From Chamaesiphon sp. GL140_3_metabinner_50 (lineage in GTDB: Bacteria > Cyanobacteriota > Cyanobacteriia > Cyanobacteriales > Chamaesiphonaceae), in the NCBI RefSeq assembly GCF_025361915.1, contig NZ_JANYJC010000205.1, positions 1 through 33,729 on the forward strand: DNA of 33,729 nt, given 5' to 3'. Shown here piece after piece: positions 24,852-32,647 of this stretch. How positions within the stretch are numbered: position 1 is the stretch's first letter; each line of letters opens with the position of its first letter. Position numbers and translations under genes: made by a program. The notes beneath the pieces are model-generated. The model searched no databases. It was not told the origin of the DNA and saw nothing but the letters and a program-made list of their open reading frames with translations.

Positions 24852-26444
24852 ATGAAAATCCATCACTCGAAATCATCTCAATCAAAATTTTCTAGTCAAG
24901 CTTATCTCCTCGCGATCGTAGCCGTACTTGGCATTCTATTCCGGTTTGGCAACTTGGATCTGAAAGTGTATTGGCAAGATGAAGCTTTGACATCATTGCA
25001 AGTAGCTGGCTATAGCCAAGCAGAATTTATTAAGACAGCTTTTAATTCGGAAATTACCACCCCGTTAGCTTTGCAGCGTTACCAGGAAGTCAATAGCGAG
25101 CGTGGTGTCCTCGATACTATCAAAGTTTTAACCGAAACACCAGAACACCCACCGCTGTATTTCATCTTGCTGAGGATTTGGGCAAATTTTTTCGGCAGTT
25201 CTATTGTTGCATATCGAAGTTTTTCGTCACTAATAAGTTTGCTAGTGCTGCCCTGTATTTACTATCTCTGTGTAGAATTATTCGATTCGCCCAGAGTTGG
25301 CTATTTTGGGGTGGCTATAACCTCGCTCTCGCCCTTCTTTATTGAATATGGCCAAGAAGCCAGACAATATAGTCTCTGGATGGTGGCAATTCTGATTACT
25401 AGCCAAACTCTGTTAAGAGCGATGCGGCTGAATACTTGGCAAAGTTGGGGTATTTATGCAGTTGCCTTAACATTTAGTTGTTATACTCATTTCTTTTCGA
25501 TCTTTGTGCTAGCTGCTCAGGGATTTTATGTGTTGGCGATCGGCAAATTCCGCCTCAATCGCACGTTCGGTGCTTTTATGGCTGCTGCGATGGCTGGTCT
25601 CCTGGCATTTACGCCGTGGATCGTGACATTTCTGACCCACTTAACAGAATTCAATCGATCGATGTCGTGGTCTTATCGACTGTATTCCTCACCAATAAAC
25701 CTAGTCAGAACTTGGCTGACTCTACCCAGATTACTATTTTTCAATCTAGATTTACCTCGGACTGAATTATTTAACAACTATTTTTTTAGTAACTATTATT
25801 TAGTCGCGATCGTTACAAGTCTTTTTGCTGGCTATGCCATCTATTTTGTCATCCGTAATACTAAACCAAAAGTGTGGTTGTTGCCCCTGACACTGATCGT
25901 TATTCCCTTCCTAATTTTAGCAATACCAGATTTAATCGGCAACGGAACTCGATCGATCAACTCTCGATATTTAACCCCAGCTTATTTAGGAATCGAAATA
26001 TGTGTTGCTTACCTACTTGCTACTCGAACGATGCTGGCTGTTAATCGCAAAATTTGGCAAATAGGTTTTGCAACTTTACTAGCGATCTCAACACTAGCTA
26101 GTGTCATCAATTTGACAATAAACTATTCGTTCGCCAAAGATAAAGCGATTGTTGTAGTAGCTAACTCGATCGATCCCAGTCCCCAATCGCTAGTAATCGC
26201 TAATCCTTATGATTACAATCCGATGAAAGTCTTAGCATTGAGTAGACGGCTACATTCAGGTGTCAAAATTCAACTTTTACCTGAGGCAGAAACACCGACA
26301 ATTCCCAATGGATTTAAAAACTATTACTTTTACTCTCCTCAAATTGCCGATACCTGGGAGCAGTTTTTAACTAATAGTGCATTCGAGTCTGTGAAAATAT
26401 CGAAAGATAACAATGAAAAATTATGGATTTATCGAAAAAAATGA
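24852..26444 (+). CDS. GT39/ArnT-like multi-spanning glycosyltransferase
   Basis: A 530-residue integral membrane protein of the GT-C fold (PMT_2 / ArnT-like, family 39 or 83 style). After a first TM (AYLLAIVAVLGILFRFG) comes the conserved YWQDEALTSL, with the catalytic acidic pair DE facing the periplasm, and later TPEHPPLYFILLRIW, the HPPLYF motif of the family. About ten more TM helices follow (e.g. FFIEYGQEARQYSLWMVA, YAVALTFSCYTHFFSIFVLA), then a soluble C-terminal tail (residues 430-530). Such enzymes use polyprenyl-phosphate-linked sugars outside the membrane. A polyprenyl-phospho-sugar donor fits the UbiA-type gene at the end of the locus. An SD (agagg) precedes the ATG. Confidence 0.88.
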   Translation: MKIHHSKSSQSKFSSQAYLLAIVAVLGILFRFGNLDLKVYWQDEALTSLQVAGYSQAEFIKTAFNSEITTPLALQRYQEVNSERGVLDTIKVLTETPEHPPLYFILLRIWANFFGSSIVAYRSFSSLISLLVLPCIYYLCVELFDSPRVGYFGVAITSLSPFFIEYGQEARQYSLWMVAILITSQTLLRAMRLNTWQSWGIYAVALTFSCYTHFFSIFVLAAQGFYVLAIGKFRLNRTFGAFMAAAMAGLLAFTPWIVTFLTHLTEFNRSMSWSYRLYSSPINLVRTWLTLPRLLFFNLDLPRTELFNNYFFSNYYLVAIVTSLFAGYAIYFVIRNTKPKVWLLPLTLIVIPFLILAIPDLIGNGTRSINSRYLTPAYLGIEICVAYLLATRTMLAVNRKIWQIGFATLLAISTLASVINLTINYSFAKDKAIVVVANSIDPSPQSLVIANPYDYNPMKVLALSRRLHSGVKIQLLPEAETPTIPNGFKNYYFYSPQIADTWEQFLTNSAFESVKISKDNNEKLWIYRKK

Positions 26445-26477
26445 CAATCCAGTCTCTTAGAAAGCAGCCAATTTAGC

Positions 26478-26508
26478 TCGTTGGCGAAGCCTCTCCTCTG
26501 GAGAATCG
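26478..26508. repeat. Dispersed repeat (cgttggcgaagcctctcctctggagaatcg)
   Basis: A standard cyanobacterial intergenic repeat, inverted relative to the one at 4766-4800. It contains ctctcctctggagaa with a ctcc…ggag palindrome. It lies in the 94-nt gap before the next GT4 gene. Confidence 0.55.
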
Positions 26509-26538
26509 ATTATCCACTTTAGTTCAGGAAGATCGCCG

Positions 26539-27678
26539 ATGAAAATTTGTATAGTGACCCACTGTGTCATTAGAGGTGACGGTCAAGGGCGGGTAAATTA
26601 TGAGGTGGTGCGTGAAGCCCTGCGACAGGGGCACCACCTGACACTAGTTGCCAGTGCCATTAGTCCCGAACTGGCACAGCATCCCCAGGTTACTTGGGTA
26701 CCGATTGTTGTCAAACAAATATCGACAGCACTACTCCGCAATGTCGTCTTTTCGCTCAAGAGTTCGGCTTGGTTGCGGCAACATCAGGCGGAATTTGATG
26801 TGGTAAAAGTCAATGGCGCGATCGCGTCCGGTCGATCGGATCTCAACGCGGTGCATTTCGTTCATAGTTCCTGGTTGAAGTCACCCTTTCATGTTTGGCA
26901 CCAACGGCGGGATCTCTATGGTGCTTACCAGTGGCTCTATACAGCCTTAAATGCGTACTGGGAAAAGGCCGCTTTCGATCGAGCCAAACTGGTGGTAGCG
27001 GTGTCCGAAAAGGTGAAGCGAGAGATCTTGGCACTCGGCATCCCAGCGGAGCGGATTGAGGTCATCACCAATGGTGTCGATCTTGAGGAGTTTAGCCCCG
27101 CGCGAGTAGATCGCCGCGAGTTGGGACTGCCAGAGGATGTGCTGCTGGCTCTATTTGTCGGCGATCTTCGCGTTCCCCGCAAAAATCTGGATACGGTACT
27201 CCACGCCTTAGTAAACGTGCCACAGTTGCATCTGGCGATCGCGGGTGCGGCTGACGGTCGCAACTTCTACCCGCAACTAGCGCAAAAGTTAGGAGTTAGC
27301 GACAGAGTGCATTTCCTCGGCTTTCGATCGGATGTTGCCGATCTGATGCGGAGTGCGGATCTGTTCGTGTTTCCCTCCCGATATGAAGCGTGTTCGCTGG
27401 TGCTATTAGAGGCGATGGCTTCTCAATTACCCCTAATTACCGCGACATCTGCTGGCGGGGCAGAAATTATGACTCCTGAGTGTGGTTTCGTGCTGGATGA
27501 CCCCGACGAGGTGGACACACTCAGCTCGGCAATGAATCATCTGGTTAAACCCGAAGCTCGGCACCAGATGGGCAAAGCTGCTCGATCGATCGCCGAGCGA
27601 TCTAGCTGGACGCAGATGGCACGCCGCTATCTAGAAATGTTTGAGGAGGTTAGGGAGGGGATAGGGGATAGGGGATAG
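26539..27678 (+). CDS. Glycosyltransferase family 4, no. 4
   Basis: A 379-residue GT-B glycosyltransferase. N-terminal part: MKICIVTHCVIRGDGQGRVNYEVV, then VHFVHSSWLKSPFH. Donor part: LFVGDLRVPRKNLDTVLHAL, VHFLGFRSDVADLMRSADLFVFPSRYEACSLVLLEAMASQLPLITA (E-x7-E). An SD-like aggaag lies 7-12 nt before the ATG. The last residues (EEVREGIGDRG) are encoded by STRR DNA (ggaggttagggaggggataggggatagg), and the TAG stop is part of the repeat; the natural end was probably near YLEMFEE. The sugar is unknown. Confidence 0.92.
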   Translation: MKICIVTHCVIRGDGQGRVNYEVVREALRQGHHLTLVASAISPELAQHPQVTWVPIVVKQISTALLRNVVFSLKSSAWLRQHQAEFDVVKVNGAIASGRSDLNAVHFVHSSWLKSPFHVWHQRRDLYGAYQWLYTALNAYWEKAAFDRAKLVVAVSEKVKREILALGIPAERIEVITNGVDLEEFSPARVDRRELGLPEDVLLALFVGDLRVPRKNLDTVLHALVNVPQLHLAIAGAADGRNFYPQLAQKLGVSDRVHFLGFRSDVADLMRSADLFVFPSRYEACSLVLLEAMASQLPLITATSAGGAEIMTPECGFVLDDPDEVDTLSSAMNHLVKPEARHQMGKAARSIAERSSWTQMARRYLEMFEEVREGIGDRG

Positions 27679-27681
27679 GGG
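27646..27681. repeat. STRR-type repeat across the GT4 stop codon
   Basis: aggttagggaggggataggggataggggatagggg: three heptamers ggggata. It spans the final codons and the TAG of the preceding gene and runs directly into MITE copy C. Confidence 0.8.
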
Positions 27682-27845
27682 CTACTTGTTGTATACACAA
27701 GTTATTTGAGTTGCTGCGTAGTCCCTTTACCCCACCCCAGCCCTCCCCTTTCCAAGGGGAGGGAGTAAAGCCCCCCTTTCCAAGGGGGGTTGGGGGGGTA
27801 AACCAACCTAAACCGAAGCCCAGCCGACTTGTGTTTACACCGCAG
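27682..27845. mobile_element. MITE-like element with terminal inverted repeats, copy C
   Basis: The left end ctacttgttgtatacacaagt and right end acttgtgtttacaccgcag are imperfect inverted repeats. The centre has two stems, ccctccccttt-cc-aaggggaggg and gcccccctttccaaggggggt. The right arm (cgaagcccagccgacttgtgt) matches copy A. At 164 bp there is no ORF. The left flank is gggg, as for copy D. The rest of the 240-nt gap up to 27918 shows only the SD of the next gene. Confidence 0.7.
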
Positions 27846-27918
27846 GGATTAGGGGGAATTTAGAGGAAAACAGTATCGAAGACGATCGCAGATTTTACTT
27901 TCGCAGGAGGTGTAGTAA

Positions 27919-28890
27919 ATGTTAAACATTACCGTCGTGGTGCCTACTTATCGACGACCGATCGATCTAGCACGTTGTCTAACCGCGCTGCAACAGCAAT
28001 CCCGCCCCGCCCATGAGGTCATCGTCATCGTGCGGGATACTGATTTCGCCACTTGGGATTTTCTGCGCGGCTGCCAGCCAGCAGTACCCCTACAGACAGC
28101 AACCGTTAAAGTTCCTGGTGTAATTGCAGCGATGAATCTCGGCCTAGAGCAAGCGCACGGGGAGATTATTGCCTTTACCGATGATGATGCTGCGCCCCAC
28201 CCAGATTGGTTGGAGAGGATCGAGCGGCACTATTTGGCTAACGATCGCGTGGGGGGTGTGGGCGGTAGAGATTGGGTGCGCGAAGGCGGCAAGTTGCTCG
28301 ACGATGCTAGATCGATCGTCGGTAAAGTGCAGTGGTTTGGCAGGACGATCGGCAATCATCATCTGGGGGTGGGCGCAGCCAGAGAGGTGGATATTTTAAA
28401 GGGGGTGAATATGAGCTGGCGGCGAATGGCGATCGCGCACTTACGATTTGACGATCGGCTGCAAGGATCTGGTGCCCAGGCACATTTTGAAATTGCCTTT
28501 AGTCTGGCGGTGCGGCGGGCGGGATGGTCGATTATCTACGATCCGCTGGTGGCAGTCGATCACTATCCAGCCGAGCGACCGCCCACAGACCCCCGTCTGC
28601 ATCAACACCCGCGCGATCGATTTAACGCAACGGCGATGACCCAAACCGTGCATAACGAGACGCTGGGACTGCTAGAGCATTTACCCTGGCCGAATCGGAT
28701 GATGTTTCTGCTGTGGGCGGTGGCGATCGGGACGCAGATCGCACCAGGATTGCTTCAGTATCTGCGGTTTTTGCCCCAGGAAGGTGCCCTCGCTACCGCT
28801 AAGTGGCGGGCTAGTTTGCAAGGACGGTGGCAGGGATGGCAAACCTGGCACCAAACCAGATTTACCGAGCTTACCAAGGATAGCCCATGA
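27919..28890 (+). CDS. Glycosyltransferase family 2 (GT-A)
   Basis: A 323-residue GT-A inverting glycosyltransferase. It has ITVVVPTYRRPIDLARCLTAL at the N-terminus, AAMNLGLEQAHGEIIAFTDDDAAPHPDWL with the DDD metal/nucleotide motif at about residues 90-92, GGVGGRDWV and GVNMSWRRMAI. A hydrophobic stretch (MMFLLWAVAIGTQIAPGLL, about 257-275) could be a C-terminal membrane helix. The start is secured by the best SD in the window, aggagg, 8 nt before the ATG. Its TGA overlaps the ATG of the next gene (ATGA), so the two are coupled. The ORF 28784-29314 across the junction is a shadow. Confidence 0.92.
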   Translation: MLNITVVVPTYRRPIDLARCLTALQQQSRPAHEVIVIVRDTDFATWDFLRGCQPAVPLQTATVKVPGVIAAMNLGLEQAHGEIIAFTDDDAAPHPDWLERIERHYLANDRVGGVGGRDWVREGGKLLDDARSIVGKVQWFGRTIGNHHLGVGAAREVDILKGVNMSWRRMAIAHLRFDDRLQGSGAQAHFEIAFSLAVRRAGWSIIYDPLVAVDHYPAERPPTDPRLHQHPRDRFNATAMTQTVHNETLGLLEHLPWPNRMMFLLWAVAIGTQIAPGLLQYLRFLPQEGALATAKWRASLQGRWQGWQTWHQTRFTELTKDSP

Positions 28891-30257
28891 ACAAAAATGC
28901 ACTCCAAACTGCCTTGCAACCTGCAACTGCCTGGATGGCGATCCTGGCACTAATCGCGTTTACAGGTCTGCTGGCGATCGCGGGAGCGGGAAAAGTGCTC
29001 AACTTGGCTTTTCCCGCAGGTGCTTTGGCGGTGAGTCTGCTGCTCTACTGGCGCGCGCCGCTGCTGTATGTGGGTTTTACCTGGTGGATCTGTTTGCTGA
29101 CCCCGCTGGTACGCAGGCTGGCAGATTATCGCAGCGGCTTTACCGATCCCAGCCCGATCTTACTGACCCCCTATTTGGTGATTCTCGTGACGCTGGTAAC
29201 TCTCAAACAGCATTTACCCAAAGCCTACAGTCAGGGTGGTTTACCCTTTTTAATGGCTTTCGCGGGGATTTTCTATGCCATCCTCACTGGGCTAATTATC
29301 AACCCACCAGTTAAAGTGCTGGTTGCCGCCTTAGAATGGCTAGCTCCCGTGCTATTTGGCTTTCATCTGTTTACCAACTGGCAAAGCTACCCCGCCTACC
29401 GTCAGAACCTCCAGCGGACACTGACTTGGGGCGTAGTGGTGATGGGTAGTTATGGCATCGTGCAGTATTTAATCGCACCACAATGGGATCGGACTTGGTT
29501 GATTAATACCACTGTGAATACGATGGGCAAACCCGAACCGCTGGGGCTACGGGTCTGGAGTACATTAAATTCACCAGAACCCTTCGCCGCGATTATGGGG
29601 GGTTGCTTGCTATTGCTATTTACCAACCGATCGCCGCTACGACTGCCAGCAGCGATCGTGGGGTATCTATCTTTTTTGTTGTGTGCGGTGCGATCGGGGT
29701 GGCTGGGTTGGCTGGCGGGATTGTTCAGTCTGGTTATCTCGTTGAAACCAAAATTACAACTGCGCTTATCGATCGCGCTCTTGGTGCTAGCCGTTTTCCT
29801 CGTACCTCTAGCGACGGTCGAACCCTTCTCTCAACTCAGCAGCCGCCTGGATACCTTTACCAATTTAGAAAACGACCAAAGTGCGATCGAACGACAGCAA
29901 AGCTTCAATGCCTTGCAAGATTCTGCCCTGACTAGTTTTGTCGGGCAGGGCATTAGCGGCCAGAAGCTAGATAGTGCCATATTTTCAATGCTGTTTGAAT
30001 TGGGCTGGATCGGGACGATTGGCTATGCTGGGGGCTTATTTTTGCTTACTTTCACATTGTGCCAAGCCCAGCCAGCTAGATTCGATCCGTTTATTGGCAC
30101 TGCACGGGCGATCGCGATTAGTGCCTTAGTCAGACTGCCCGTAAATGTCCCGATGCTAGGAGCCAGTGGTTTATTACTGTGGACTTTTTTGGGGATCGGT
30201 TTGGCAGGAATTAAATTCGATCGATGGAAAGCTCGGCCAGCGCAGCGGTTTCGATAG
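28887..30257 (+). CDS. O-antigen polymerase/ligase-like membrane protein (Wzy_C)
   Basis: A 456-residue protein with about ten to twelve hydrophobic helices (e.g. AWMAILALIAFTGLLAIAG, LSIALLVLAVFLVPLATV). A soluble loop of about 100 residues follows SGWLGWLAGLFSL, then ERQQSFNALQDSALTSFVGQGISG. The RSGWLGWLAGL segment corresponds to the conserved SRxxWLxL part of the Wzy_C (O-antigen ligase) domain. Members either polymerise repeat units (Wzy) or transfer glycans to an acceptor (WaaL); in a cyanobacterial exopolysaccharide locus with Wzc, polymerase is likelier. It overlaps the GT2 gene by 4 nt. Just after the stop lies MITE copy D. Confidence 0.85.
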   Translation: MNKNALQTALQPATAWMAILALIAFTGLLAIAGAGKVLNLAFPAGALAVSLLLYWRAPLLYVGFTWWICLLTPLVRRLADYRSGFTDPSPILLTPYLVILVTLVTLKQHLPKAYSQGGLPFLMAFAGIFYAILTGLIINPPVKVLVAALEWLAPVLFGFHLFTNWQSYPAYRQNLQRTLTWGVVVMGSYGIVQYLIAPQWDRTWLINTTVNTMGKPEPLGLRVWSTLNSPEPFAAIMGGCLLLLFTNRSPLRLPAAIVGYLSFLLCAVRSGWLGWLAGLFSLVISLKPKLQLRLSIALLVLAVFLVPLATVEPFSQLSSRLDTFTNLENDQSAIERQQSFNALQDSALTSFVGQGISGQKLDSAIFSMLFELGWIGTIGYAGGLFLLTFTLCQAQPARFDPFIGTARAIAISALVRLPVNVPMLGASGLLLWTFLGIGLAGIKFDRWKARPAQRFR

Positions 30258-30274
30258 GAGAGCGGGGAGCGGGG

Positions 30275-30487
30275 CTACGGTGTCTACACAAGTTAGATCT
30301 GCTTCGTTTCGAGATCTAGATCCCCCCTAACCCCCCTTCAAAAGGGGGGAACCGGATCCGGAAGTCCCCCTTTTGAAGGGGGATTTAGCGGCGTTTTTAT
30401 TCGGGGGTTCCCCCCGAATAAAAAAACGACAAGACAGGGGGATCTCTAGGGTTTTCGCTTTTCTCTGGACTTGTGTATATACCGTAG
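30275..30487. mobile_element. MITE-like element with terminal inverted repeats, copy D
   Basis: The left end ctacggtgtctacacaagt (30275-30293) and right end acttgtgtatataccgtag (30469-30487) are 19-nt inverted repeats with two mismatches. Inside are a left arm (agatctgcttcgtttcgagatct) homologous to copy A, and the GC-rich palindromic core shared with copy B (30320-30384, inverted). A strong hairpin at 30393-30427 follows. It is 213 bp long with no ORF and fills most of the 304-nt gap between the Wzy-like and glycosidase genes. Confidence 0.78.
30393..30427. terminator. Strong bidirectional terminator-like hairpin inside MITE D
   Basis: gtttttattcggggg and cccccgaataaaaaac pair around a short ttc loop. 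It has a G-C core and T/A runs on both sides, so it can end transcription in either direction. It probably separates the upstream GT2-Wzy unit from the glycosidase-UbiA unit. Confidence 0.65.
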
Positions 30488-30561
30488 GGGGGCGGGGAAG
30501 GGAGAACTAAGACGAAAACAACAGTAAAAAAGATTGGATTTTTACTTTTTAGAAAAACATC

Positions 30562-32646
30562 ATGTTCGATCTCAAAGGTTATCTGAAAAATATTGTTCGT
30601 GCGATCGATGTCGTCAAAATCGATCGGGCTGTACTTACCGTGTTAACCATGCTGTTTGTAGCTAGCTCGATCGCGCTCCTCATCGTGAATCACCCACGAC
30701 GAGCGAACTCAGATTTCGCCAATCGGATCGCCACTGCCGCCACCCCCAGCACTAACTCAGTGGTTGCTCCATATACAGCTCGCTCCCACTTTGACAATGT
30801 GCCCTTTGGCTCTCACTCTCACTGGCTCCAACCTTGGCGGGCTTATTTAGAAACAGTTCCAGCCGCAAAGTTGCTCCAGGGGGTGGGCATCCAGCTCGAT
30901 CTCCACGATCGCGAAAATCCCGATCTGGTGCTGCAAATGCTGGCAACCCACGGCATCCAGACAGCTCGGCTGGAGATCGGCTGGAATAACCTCAGTTACG
31001 ATCGTCAAACCCTCCAAAACGATCGGCTCCAGGCAATCCTCACAGCCTGTAAACGCTGGAAAGTGCGCCCCCTCATTTTACTCAACGCCAATCAAGGTAT
31101 CCCCACCCCCACCCAGTTTTTTGAGCGGACGATCGCCGTCACTGCGCCAGCAGGTTCGCGCCAAATTCAACTCAATGACACTAGCGGTTTGACGATCGGC
31201 AACAGTGGCTTCAATAACTTAACTGATGATGGTTGGGCTGCCGAAGCCCTAATTACAGCGATTGACGGCAAGACTGTCAGCCTCTCTAAGCCCTTGCCAA
31301 AGGCGATCGCGGCTGGCTCGTCCGTCAAGATGGCAACTTTGAGGTACCGACCCTTTGCCAAGCCTGGAAGTGCCGATTACCGCCAAACGATCGCGGGTTG
31401 GCAGCACTATGTCGGTACGGTGGCGAATTTTGGAGCCAAGGCTTTGGGAACCACCCAAAGTAACGATAAAGGCTTTGACATGGAGATCTGGAACGAGTTG
31501 ACTTTTGGCAGCAAATTTCTGTCGATTAATAATTACTATCGCCCCGTGCTGGCTGCTTTTGACGAAGACAGCATTTGGCAGAATTTAGTCACCGCTACCG
31601 CCGATTATGCGGTCGCTCATCCCCAGCAATTTGCGGGAGTCAAGTTTAGCGATGGCTTTGCCAATACTATTCCCTGGCCAGCCGCATCCACACAACCAGT
31701 CAGGATTAGCGCGATTAGCAAGCATCCTTATGCCAACCGTAAAAACTTTCCACAGGACGAACAGCATGGCCAGAAGCTCGATGCCTTCGGTAAACCCACT
31801 AATTTTATTCCCACCTATTCAGCCCTCTTCCCAGAATATTATGCCACCGCCCTGCAAACGGAAACCCTCCTGCGCGATGCGGCTCCATTTACCAATGATA
31901 TTCAAGGCGTTCGGCACGGACGGTATGCTCGGCAAGTTAAGGGGCGGGTTGTCCCCACCGATGTCTGGATTACCGAGACAGGGATTGCCCCCCAAGAACA
32001 TGGCATCGCAGATCGATCGCAAGCGTTGGCACTCAAAGCCAAAACTACCGCTCGCTACTATACCTTTTACCCGAATAAAGGTGTTACCAAGCTCTATCTG
32101 TATTCTGCCGCGTCTGGAGATCTCGGTCTGGGCATCATGCAAGATAACTTTTTGGAGTATGCCAGCAGCCATAGCGTCTACCCCAAAGACGATCGACCCT
32201 ATGTTTCTCCTGCCCTCCAAATTACCAGCCAGATTGTCAGGCAGATGAAACAGAACTTAGACCCCGCTTTGACTCAGGCACGCCAACTGCAACTCGACTC
32301 TATTCGCGACCCTCACAACCAGATTCAGTTTGGTGGTGATGGCACTGCCGCACATCCCCAACTTTACAATCGCGACGTGTTTGCCTTCTTGCCCTATCAA
32401 GTCAACAGTCACCGCTTTGTCGTCCCCTATTACGTTATGACCCGCGATGTTACCAAAAACCTACCACCCGCAAAGTTCGCAATTCAAATATCCAAACTCA
32501 AAGCACAGGGGGCTACTGTCAGTGTTTACGATCCGTTGCACGATCGCACCCTACCCGTCTCGATCGATCGTCGCGGTCGAGACTTCCTCAGTTTAACTTT
32601 ATCAGCAACAGATTATCCATACTTACTAATTATTCAGGAACGGTAA
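30562..32646 (+). CDS. Membrane-anchored clan GH-A glycosidase-like protein
   Basis: A 694-residue protein with one N-terminal membrane helix (VLTVLTMLFVASSIALLIVN, about 24-43), the rest probably outside the plasma membrane. The body looks like a TIM-barrel glycoside hydrolase of clan GH-A: early strands LLQGVGIQLDL and IQTARLEIGWNNL, an acid/base candidate Glu312 in FDMEIWNELTFG (Asn-Glu after a Trp), and a nucleophile candidate Glu472 in DVWITETGI. KHPYANR between them also fits. A beta-rich insert of about 90 residues (PAGSRQIQLNDTSGL…) breaks the barrel. GH39 and related families share this layout, and PslG of Pseudomonas is a membrane-linked GH39 enzyme in an exopolysaccharide operon, so trimming of the nascent polymer is inferred. 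The UbiA-type gene follows after 1 nt. Confidence 0.72.
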   Translation: MFDLKGYLKNIVRAIDVVKIDRAVLTVLTMLFVASSIALLIVNHPRRANSDFANRIATAATPSTNSVVAPYTARSHFDNVPFGSHSHWLQPWRAYLETVPAAKLLQGVGIQLDLHDRENPDLVLQMLATHGIQTARLEIGWNNLSYDRQTLQNDRLQAILTACKRWKVRPLILLNANQGIPTPTQFFERTIAVTAPAGSRQIQLNDTSGLTIGNSGFNNLTDDGWAAEALITAIDGKTVSLSKPLPKAIAAGSSVKMATLRYRPFAKPGSADYRQTIAGWQHYVGTVANFGAKALGTTQSNDKGFDMEIWNELTFGSKFLSINNYYRPVLAAFDEDSIWQNLVTATADYAVAHPQQFAGVKFSDGFANTIPWPAASTQPVRISAISKHPYANRKNFPQDEQHGQKLDAFGKPTNFIPTYSALFPEYYATALQTETLLRDAAPFTNDIQGVRHGRYARQVKGRVVPTDVWITETGIAPQEHGIADRSQALALKAKTTARYYTFYPNKGVTKLYLYSAASGDLGLGIMQDNFLEYASSHSVYPKDDRPYVSPALQITSQIVRQMKQNLDPALTQARQLQLDSIRDPHNQIQFGGDGTAAHPQLYNRDVFAFLPYQVNSHRFVVPYYVMTRDVTKNLPPAKFAIQISKLKAQGATVSVYDPLHDRTLPVSIDRRGRDFLSLTLSATDYPYLLIIQER

Positions 32647-32647
32647 A

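Noticed and set aside
28784-29314. 176-residue + strand ORF
   Set aside because: It overlaps the end of the GT2 gene and the start of the Wzy-like gene out of frame. Both real genes have strong motifs, an SD or ATGA coupling.
31607-32248. 213-residue + strand ORF
   Set aside because: Out-of-frame shadow inside the glycosidase gene. Its Pro/Ser/Arg-rich composition is typical of frame-shifted reading.
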